Assembly (NCBI GenBank): GCA_050179645.1
Contig: JBFXEX010000075.1
Location: 1-31,261 of the forward strand
Source: VAZQ01 sp050179645
GTDB taxonomy: Bacteria; Pseudomonadota; Alphaproteobacteria; Rhizobiales; Xanthobacteraceae
Reading direction: 5' to 3'
Length of the DNA stretch: 31,261 nucleotides
Shown: piece after piece, positions 26,688 through 31,261 of the stretch
Position numbering within the stretch: the stretch's first letter is position 1
Layout: every line of letters begins with the position of its first letter
Program-made: the position numbers and the translations under genes
The notes under the pieces: model-generated
Databases searched by the model: none
What the model was told of the DNA's origin: nothing
The model's input: the letters and a program-made list of their open reading frames with translations, nothing else

Positions 26688-26702
26688 ATTGCATATAGCA
26701 TA
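26688..26702 (-). promoter_or_regulatory. AT-rich inverted repeat upstream of the ABC operon (candidate operator/-10 region)
   Basis: ATTGCATATAGCATA (TATGCTATATGCAAT on the operon strand) is a near-palindrome of 5-bp arms around ATATA, about 78 bp before the ATPase ATG. It contains a CTATAT box that fits an alphaproteobacterial -10. The form resembles operators of GntR-type regulators. No regulator gene is adjacent. The remaining gap up to 26924 holds the palindromic repeat described at 26788 and nothing else recognisable. Confidence 0.35.
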
Positions 26703-26787
26703 CCTCGCCCGGCAGCGGCACAAGCACCACGACGGGCGAAATTGTCGCTGGCGGCGGGCACCTTGCGGGTGCGGGTTGATACGACCT

Positions 26788-26885
26788 CTCTCCCCGTTCG
26801 TTCCCGCGCAAGCGGGAACCCAGGGGCAAAGGATTCGGGACTTGTGGCTCTGGGTCCCCGCTTCCGCGGGGACGAACGGAGAGAG
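26788..26885. repeat. Palindromic repeat element, copy A
   Basis: This element of roughly 98 bp has imperfect inverted ends (CTCTCCCCGTTCG against CGAACGGAGAG), and each half is itself a hairpin (TTCCCGCGCAAGCGGGAA; CCCCGCTTCCGCGGGG). Its first 34 bp (26791-26824) are identical to copy B at 29884-29917, and the last 31 bp (26850-26880) differ from copy B at one base, while the middle 25 bp differs. It lies between the aldolase and ABC ATPase genes. It is a dispersed, non-coding repeat of a type common in Bradyrhizobium relatives. Confidence 0.9.
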
Positions 26886-26924
26886 CTTCGTTCTCCTTGG
26901 AATCGAAACCTGCTCTGCGAACGG

Positions 26925-27650
26925 TTACGCCTGTTCCGGCTGCATTTCGCGGCCAGCCCTGCCGCACCAGTTTTCCCAGGCCCGGTTGATGCCGTATGGC
27001 CCGGTGCGTTCCCTGACCTTGTCGACCTCGCCGGGATGAAGGAACTTCACGTTGCCCATCGCCATGGCTTCCTTCTGGAGGCGTGCGTTGACCTCCAGAT
27101 AGATCGAAATATAGACCGCGTGGCGGACGTTCCGGCCCGCCACGGTGGCGCCGTGCCCGCGCATCAACGCGGTGGGACTCGACGTCATCGACTTCGCGAG
27201 GTCACGGCCCATCGCCATGTCGGTCACCAGCAGCGAGGTGTCGCCGAAGTGGTCGTGCGAATCCCAGACCGGGACCTCGTGGCCGATGGACGCGCCCATG
27301 TGGAAGATCGGCTTGATCTTCATGCCGGTGGCGCCGAACGGGATCACGCTTTCGCTGTGGTGATGAACCACCGACATCACGTCGGGCTGCGCCTCGTAGA
27401 GCGCGCCGTGGATGAAGCGCTCCAGGTACGGCACGCGGCCTTTGGCGTCGACCGGCGTGCCGTCGAGCGTGAATTCCATGATATCCGACGCCTCAATGCG
27501 CTCCGGCGCACGTGCGCGCGACAACAGATAGTGCTGCGGATTGTCGGGATGCCGAGAGCTGATGTGCCCGAAGGAATCGACAATGCCCTCGCGCGCGAGG
27601 ATGCGGTTGGCGGTCACGAGTTCTTCAATGATCCAGTCGACCTTGGGCAT
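26925..27650 (-). CDS. Class II aldolase/adducin family protein
   Basis: The 241-residue protein is a class II aldolase/adducin domain. Metal-ligand histidines are in VVHHHSESV (about residues 96-98) and RGHGATV (His166), and Glu77 in PYLERFIHGALYEA is in the position of a catalytic acid. The family includes fuculose- and ribulose-phosphate aldolases or epimerases and also decarboxylases, notably the 3,4-dihydroxyphthalate decarboxylase type; the segment LLSRARAPERIEASDIMEF resembles the latter, non-sugar branch. It lies 58 bp after the succinyl-CoA-synthetase-like beta gene on the same strand and is probably in its operon. The ATG at 27650 follows GGGAAAG. The reaction, whether aldol cleavage or decarboxylation, is open. 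Confidence 0.9.
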   Translation of the reverse strand: MPKVDWIIEELVTANRILAREGIVDSFGHISSRHPDNPQHYLLSRARAPERIEASDIMEFTLDGTPVDAKGRVPYLERFIHGALYEAQPDVMSVVHHHSESVIPFGATGMKIKPIFHMGASIGHEVPVWDSHDHFGDTSLLVTDMAMGRDLAKSMTSSPTALMRGHGATVAGRNVRHAVYISIYLEVNARLQKEAMAMGNVKFLHPGEVDKVRERTGPYGINRAWENWCGRAGREMQPEQA

Positions 27651-27708
27651 CTGGCTTTCCCTTGTTTGCCGGGGTTGGAATCGAACGATGGTAGATCAGA
27701 TGCGGGCG

Positions 27709-28911
27709 CTACCTTGCCAGCGTCTGCGCCGCAAGGGGCGGAACGCCGGAGTTTGCGCGGGGCTGTGCCCCCAACGCCGCGCCAGCCGCGCGCGCCAGCG
27801 CCACCGGGTCGGTGAAGGCAGAAACGCCGGCTTCGGCGAGCTTCGCGACCGCAGCTTCCGAGCTCATCTTGCGGGCCGCGGCGTGGCCCGCCGCGATGCC
27901 GACGAACAACGGCTTGGTCAGCGGCTCGGCGGCGAGCCACGCGAGCAGCGCCTCGACCCGTTCCGCCAGCGAGCGTGACGCCAGCACGGTCTGGAACACG
28001 ATGCCTTTGACGTGCGGCCGTCGTGCGATAGCACGCGCAATATGCAGCCGCTCCGTCATGGTCTCGTCAGGAGCGCCGCGCAGATTGTCCATGAAGCAGG
28101 CGGCGGTGAGCCCATGATCGGCCAAAAGGTCGATCATCATCATGCCGAGCCCGGCCCCAGATGTGACGAGCGCCACATCGCCGTCCATCTCGACCAGTTG
28201 AAAGCCCAGATCATGGGCCTCGCGTTCGAGCGGCGTCATGGCGCGCCCTTCGAGCGCGCGGCTCAGCGCAAACTCGTGGCGGTCGTGGCGGTCGTCGGCG
28301 CTGTCGTCGCGGATCACCTTGGCATCGCAGGCGATGAACCGGCCGTCTGTTGTGAGCGCCAGCGGATTGATCTCCAACAGGTCGAGGTCCTCGCGCCGCG
28401 CGATCTCCGGCAGCCGCGCCGCATAGCGCGCGAGCCGGGACGCGACGTCGGGCGGAAATGCCGCCCGCAGCGCCGGATAGAGCGCGGCCGGCGTGGTTGG
28501 GGTCAGCGGGTCGAGGGGAATTCGGGTCAAGGCCCCTGCCCGCTCGACATCCTCGCCGCCCTGCGGCGCGACCAGGAGTTCGAGACCTTGCCGGGTGCCG
28601 TCGATCCGGACCGCCAGATAGATTTCCTGTGCGATCGTCACCGCCTCCTCGAGCAGGATCGGCGTGTCGCCGACGGCGGGGTCGGCGGCGATACGCTGAC
28701 GGGTCGCCTCCAATGCCGACAGGTCGGGAAGCCGCTGCACCAGCCCGCGCTTGCCGCGGCCGCCCTCCAGTACCTGGGCCTTGAGCACATGCCCGTCCCA
28801 TCCTGAAGTATCGGCCGGCGCCGGCTCGCCCGCGCGCAGCAGAACGCCGCGCGGGACCGCCAGCCCATGCCGGCGCAACAAAGCTTTTCCATCGCACTCG
28901 GCAAGACGCAT
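27709..28911 (-). CDS. ADP/GDP-forming acyl-CoA ligase beta subunit (SucC-like)
   Basis: The 400-residue protein has the SucC layout: an N-terminal ATP-grasp fold (ECDGKALLRRHGLAVPRGVL, VLKAQVLEGGRGKRG) with the Mg/ATP motif DLDLLEINPLALTTDGRFIACDAKV, then a flavodoxin-like CoA-ligase domain with VTSGAGLGMMMIDLLADHGL. It differs from housekeeping SucC in many positions and its alpha partner is encoded divergently, so it is more likely a specialised ligase (malate-, or another dicarboxylate-CoA ligase) than the TCA-cycle enzyme. The ATG at 28911 follows GGGGAGGGGGGAG. The class II aldolase gene is next in the same direction. Substrate unknown. Confidence 0.9.
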   Translation of the reverse strand: MRLAECDGKALLRRHGLAVPRGVLLRAGEPAPADTSGWDGHVLKAQVLEGGRGKRGLVQRLPDLSALEATRQRIAADPAVGDTPILLEEAVTIAQEIYLAVRIDGTRQGLELLVAPQGGEDVERAGALTRIPLDPLTPTTPAALYPALRAAFPPDVASRLARYAARLPEIARREDLDLLEINPLALTTDGRFIACDAKVIRDDSADDRHDRHEFALSRALEGRAMTPLEREAHDLGFQLVEMDGDVALVTSGAGLGMMMIDLLADHGLTAACFMDNLRGAPDETMTERLHIARAIARRPHVKGIVFQTVLASRSLAERVEALLAWLAAEPLTKPLFVGIAAGHAAARKMSSEAAVAKLAEAGVSAFTDPVALARAAGAALGAQPRANSGVPPLAAQTLAR

Positions 28912-28928
28912 AATGCTCCCCCCTCCCC

Positions 28929-28942
28929 TTCGCGAACGCGAA
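28929..28942. promoter_or_regulatory. 14-bp palindrome in the divergent gap of the CoA-ligase subunit genes
   Basis: TTCGCGAACGCGAA (TTCGCG, AA, CGCGAA) lies in the 53-bp gap between the beta (leftward) and alpha (rightward) genes, between the two ribosome-binding sites. It is well placed as a shared operator coordinating both subunits, which must be made in equal amounts. No regulator gene is adjacent. Confidence 0.4.
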
Positions 28943-28964
28943 CCGATCTTTCGGAGACACTAGC

Positions 28965-29867
28965 ATGCCGGGGCCGCAGCGCCTGCCGTTTCTCGATGCC
29001 GAGCCCTGGCGCGTCGCGGTGATCAACCCGACCGGCCGCTATGCCCGCAATCAGGTTGCCGGCCTGATCGGCGCCGGCACGCCAGTCGTGGCCGGGGTTG
29101 CGCTCGGCCGTGGCGGTGAAACCATGGACGGCATTCCGCTCTACGACCGGATCGCCGACCTCCCCGAACCACCCAACGTGGCGATGCTCTACACCCCGGC
29201 GGAAGGCGTGCGCGACGCTGTCGCCGAATGTGCCGCGGCGCGCATCCGCACTATCGTGGCGGTGGCCGAATACGTCCCGGTGCACGATGCGATCGAAGCG
29301 GCCGCGCGGGCCCGCGCCGCCGGATCGTGGCTGGTCGGTCCGAACACGCTCGGCATTTTCGTGCCCGGCCGCGGCCTGATCGGCTCGATTGCGCCGAGCT
29401 TCTGCCGACCGGGCCGTGTCGCCATGATCGTGCGCAGCGGCACGCTGGCACTGACCATGGTGCGGCAGCTCACGCTCGCCGGGATCGGCCAGACGCTGGT
29501 CGCCCATATCGGCGGTGACGCGGTGATCGGGCGCAACCCGCACGAATACCTCGCCGCGCTGGCGCACCATCCGGAAACGGAGGCGGTGCTGTATTGCGGC
29601 GAGATCGGCGGCGACAAGGAATACGCCTTCGCGGAGGCCGCCAAGTCATTTCCGAAACCCGTGGTCGCGATGGTGGTCGGCCGTCATGCGCCGGCGGAGA
29701 AGAAGATGGGTCATGCCGGCGCGCTGGTCGGCAGCGCGCGCGAGGGTGCAGCCGCCAAGATCGAGGCGCTCGCCGCCGCCGGCTGCAGGATTGCCGCCGG
29801 CCCTGCCGAGGCGGTTGCGATCCTCACCGAACTGAGATTGGCGGATCGGCCTGCGGCGATCAATTGA
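28965..29867 (+). CDS. ADP/GDP-forming acyl-CoA ligase alpha subunit (SucD-like)
   Basis: The 300-residue protein is the partner of the divergent beta subunit. It has the CoA-binding Rossmann part (VAVINPTGRYARNQVAGLIGAG, VAMLYTPAEGVRDAVAECAA), SucD-type blocks GSWLVGPNTLGIFVPG and GQTLVAHIGGDAVIG, and the phosphohistidine His250 in KKMGHAGALVGSA. The active-site His shows that it should be catalytically competent. The first glycine-rich loop and the RSGTLALTMVRQL block are less canonical than in housekeeping SucD. The ATG at 28965 follows CGGAGA. It ends 138 bp before the second tctC gene, on the other strand, with palindromic repeat copy B between them. Confidence 0.9.
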   Translation: MPGPQRLPFLDAEPWRVAVINPTGRYARNQVAGLIGAGTPVVAGVALGRGGETMDGIPLYDRIADLPEPPNVAMLYTPAEGVRDAVAECAAARIRTIVAVAEYVPVHDAIEAAARARAAGSWLVGPNTLGIFVPGRGLIGSIAPSFCRPGRVAMIVRSGTLALTMVRQLTLAGIGQTLVAHIGGDAVIGRNPHEYLAALAHHPETEAVLYCGEIGGDKEYAFAEAAKSFPKPVVAMVVGRHAPAEKKMGHAGALVGSAREGAAAKIEALAAAGCRIAAGPAEAVAILTELRLADRPAAIN

Positions 29868-29883
29868 TTTGGCGCGCGATCTA

Positions 29884-29971
29884 TCCCCGTTCGTTCCCGC
29901 GCAAGCGGGAACCCAGGCTGCGCATTCGGCGCCTCGAATTCTGGGTCCCCGCTTTCGCGGGGACGAACGGA
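29884..29971. repeat. Palindromic repeat element, copy B
   Basis: The second copy of the element at 26788 sits between the convergent alpha-subunit and tctC genes. The left 34 bp are identical to copy A, and the right 31 bp (29941-29971) differ at one base, while the 23-bp centre is unrelated. The two arms again form small hairpins and pair with each other. In this position it may block read-through from both sides. Confidence 0.9.
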
Positions 29972-30005
29972 ATGTGAGCGAGGAGACCGCGCGTATGACA
30001 GCGTA

Positions 30006-30962
30006 CTAATTCAGCTTGAGGCCGATCGAGGTGATCAGTTGCTTCCAGCGCGGGACTTCGGTTTCGACCCGCGCGCGCAGCACCTCGGGCGGCGTCAGCA
30101 GCATCGGCATGCCGATGACTGCGCTCTTTTCCTTCACGCTGGCATCGTCGCGAACCTTCGGCAGTTCGGCCCCAAGGCGGGCAACGATCGCGGGCGGCAG
30201 CCCGCGCGGCCCGAATAATCCGTACCAGTTGGTTGCGGTGTAGCCCGGCACCGTGTCGGCGATCGGCGGCGAATTCGGCAGTTCCGGTACCCGCTGCGGC
30301 GTGCCAACCCCCAGCACCCGGATACGGCCATCGCGCGCATGCGGCACCGCTTCGATGGTGCTGACGAACAGGATATCGATGTCGCCCGCATAGAGCGATG
30401 TCAGCGCCGGTGCGGTGCCGCGAAACGGAACGTGCAGCATGTCGATGCCGGCCATCTTCTTGAGGAGTTCGCCGGCCATGTGATTGCCGGTGCCGACGCC
30501 GCCCGACGCGAACGTCAGCTTGCCGGGATTGGCCTTGGCGTATGCGATCAGGCCCGGGAGATCGCGGATCGGATGATTGGCTCGCACCGCCAGGGTGATG
30601 GGGATTTCGGTGATCAGCGAAATCATGGTGAGGTCGCGCAGCGGATCGAAGTTGAGCTTCGGATAGATCATCGGCACGATCGTCACCGACGACGTGGTGA
30701 ACAGGAACGTGCCGCCGTCGGGCGGCGACTGCATCACGGATTGCAGGCCGATCGAGCCTCCAGCGCCGGGCCGGTTCTCCAGGATGAACGTGCCCTTGGT
30801 CTGTGCCGTCAGCCGATCGATCACCAGCCGCGCCGGCACGTCGACCGGGCCGCCCGCCGCATACGGCACGATAATTCGCACGGTGCCGGATGGCCACTCC
30901 TGGGCGGCGGCGGGACATATGCCGATGGCGGCAACGAGTACGGCAAGGCATTGACGTAGCAT
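30006..30962 (-). CDS. Tripartite tricarboxylate transporter (Bug/TctC) family periplasmic binding protein, second copy
   Basis: The 318-residue protein has a signal peptide (LAVLVAAIGICPAAA, cleavage near AAA-QEW) and the TctC motifs IIVPYAAGGPVDVPARL, LENRPGAGGSIG, YAKANPGKLTFASGGVGTG and HVPFRGTAPALTSLYAGDI. It is clearly different from the copy at 4685 and is also without TctA/TctB genes. The ATG at 30962 follows GGGAG. It lies next to the CoA-ligase subunit genes, so a dicarboxylate or related acid that is later activated to its CoA ester is a reasonable ligand guess, but nothing in the sequence proves this. Confidence 0.94.
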   Translation of the reverse strand: MLRQCLAVLVAAIGICPAAAQEWPSGTVRIIVPYAAGGPVDVPARLVIDRLTAQTKGTFILENRPGAGGSIGLQSVMQSPPDGGTFLFTTSSVTIVPMIYPKLNFDPLRDLTMISLITEIPITLAVRANHPIRDLPGLIAYAKANPGKLTFASGGVGTGNHMAGELLKKMAGIDMLHVPFRGTAPALTSLYAGDIDILFVSTIEAVPHARDGRIRVLGVGTPQRVPELPNSPPIADTVPGYTATNWYGLFGPRGLPPAIVARLGAELPKVRDDASVKEKSAVIGMPMLLTPPEVLRARVETEVPRWKQLITSIGLKLN

Positions 30963-31064
30963 GGTCGTTAAACTCCCGGTCTTCTGGTGAGACGGCGTAG
31001 TTCACCGCGCCTGTCGTTCTTACTCGGTTTTCGGCGACGATGCGCGCAGCCTAGCAGCGGGAGA

Positions 31065-31261
31065 CTAGTGAGAGAACAAGCAGCAGATCGGGCTCGCCGC
31101 CAAGAGGTCGCGCGTCACGCCGCCGAAAATCCACTCGCCCAGCCGGCTGCGGCCGTAGGCGCCCGACACGATCAGGTCGGCGCGTTCGTCCTCGGCAAAC
31201 CGGAGCAATTCCTCGGCGGCCGGGCGCTCGGTGTGCAGGAACGCGTTTGCCGCCACCGACA
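31065..31261 (-). CDS. Universal stress protein (UspA family), C-terminal part only
   Basis: The reading frame is open to the window edge, so only the last 64 residues or so are present. It carries the UspA ATP-binding signature GAYGRSRLGEWIFGGVT (G-2x-G-9x-G-S/T form) after RFAEDERADLIVS, and ends with ASPICCLFSH. Such proteins bind ATP or AMP and are induced in stress. The stop lies 102 bp upstream of the second tctC gene in the same direction. Whether the full protein has one or two Usp domains cannot be seen. Confidence 0.88.
   Translation of the reverse strand, partial: SVAANAFLHTERPAAEELLRFAEDERADLIVSGAYGRSRLGEWIFGGVTRDLLAASPICCLFSH

Overview
The window is GC-rich, densely coded DNA from an alphaproteobacterium, most likely a member of the Hyphomicrobiales close to Bradyrhizobium and its relatives. 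This rests on the alphaproteobacterial look of CarA, CarB, GreA, TrxB and YqeY, on a trxB-LysR pair of the lsrB/vtlR type, on solitary TctC-type binding proteins, and on several families of palindromic intergenic repeats. The genus is an inference; no rRNA or tRNA gene is present. I support 29 intact or edge-truncated protein genes, one broken toxin gene, one strong small-RNA candidate, and several palindromic repeats and regulatory sites.

Left part (1-11.2 kb): housekeeping genes with insertions. A RelE/ParE-type toxin relic interrupted by an amber codon lies at the left edge, followed by yqeY, which is divergent from carA. carA and carB, the two subunits of carbamoyl-phosphate synthase, are separated by about 5 kb. 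That gap holds a TMEM175-like channel, a methyltransferase, and a leftward group (BrkB/YihY membrane protein, TctC binding protein, PhzS-like flavin monooxygenase). greA follows carB.

Middle (11.2-18.7 kb): two luciferase-like flavin oxidoreductases flank a MarR regulator, with a clear operator/promoter arrangement between the regulator and the second oxidoreductase. Next come a membrane-anchored GH114-like protein, an Lrp/AsnC regulator divergent from trxB, and a LysR gene that I read as lsrB/vtlR. The non-coding gap after this LysR gene holds a multi-hairpin RNA with an exposed UCCUCCC loop and a strong intrinsic terminator. Its structure and position match the AbcR (alpha-r15) small RNAs of the Rhizobiales. 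This is the most interesting signal in the window.

Right part (18.7-31.3 kb): accessory catabolism and transport. A GlcG/HbpS-like protein, an exported PQQ-type sugar dehydrogenase and a diheme cytochrome c form a periplasmic oxidation module. A 4,5-dihydroxyphthalate-decarboxylase-like protein follows. On the opposite strand are a four-gene operon (ABC ATPase, two permeases, aldehyde dehydrogenase) without a recognisable exported binding protein, and a class II aldolase/adducin protein behind a succinyl-CoA-synthetase-like beta subunit. The alpha subunit is divergent, not co-operonic. A second TctC protein and the end of a universal stress protein close the window.

Taken together, the right half looks like uptake and degradation of an aromatic or organic acid, with oxidation, decarboxylation/aldol chemistry, aldehyde oxidation and CoA-thioester formation encoded close together. 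The substrate cannot be read from the sequence. The AbcR-like RNA would fit as a post-transcriptional control of such transport genes, but no target is shown here.
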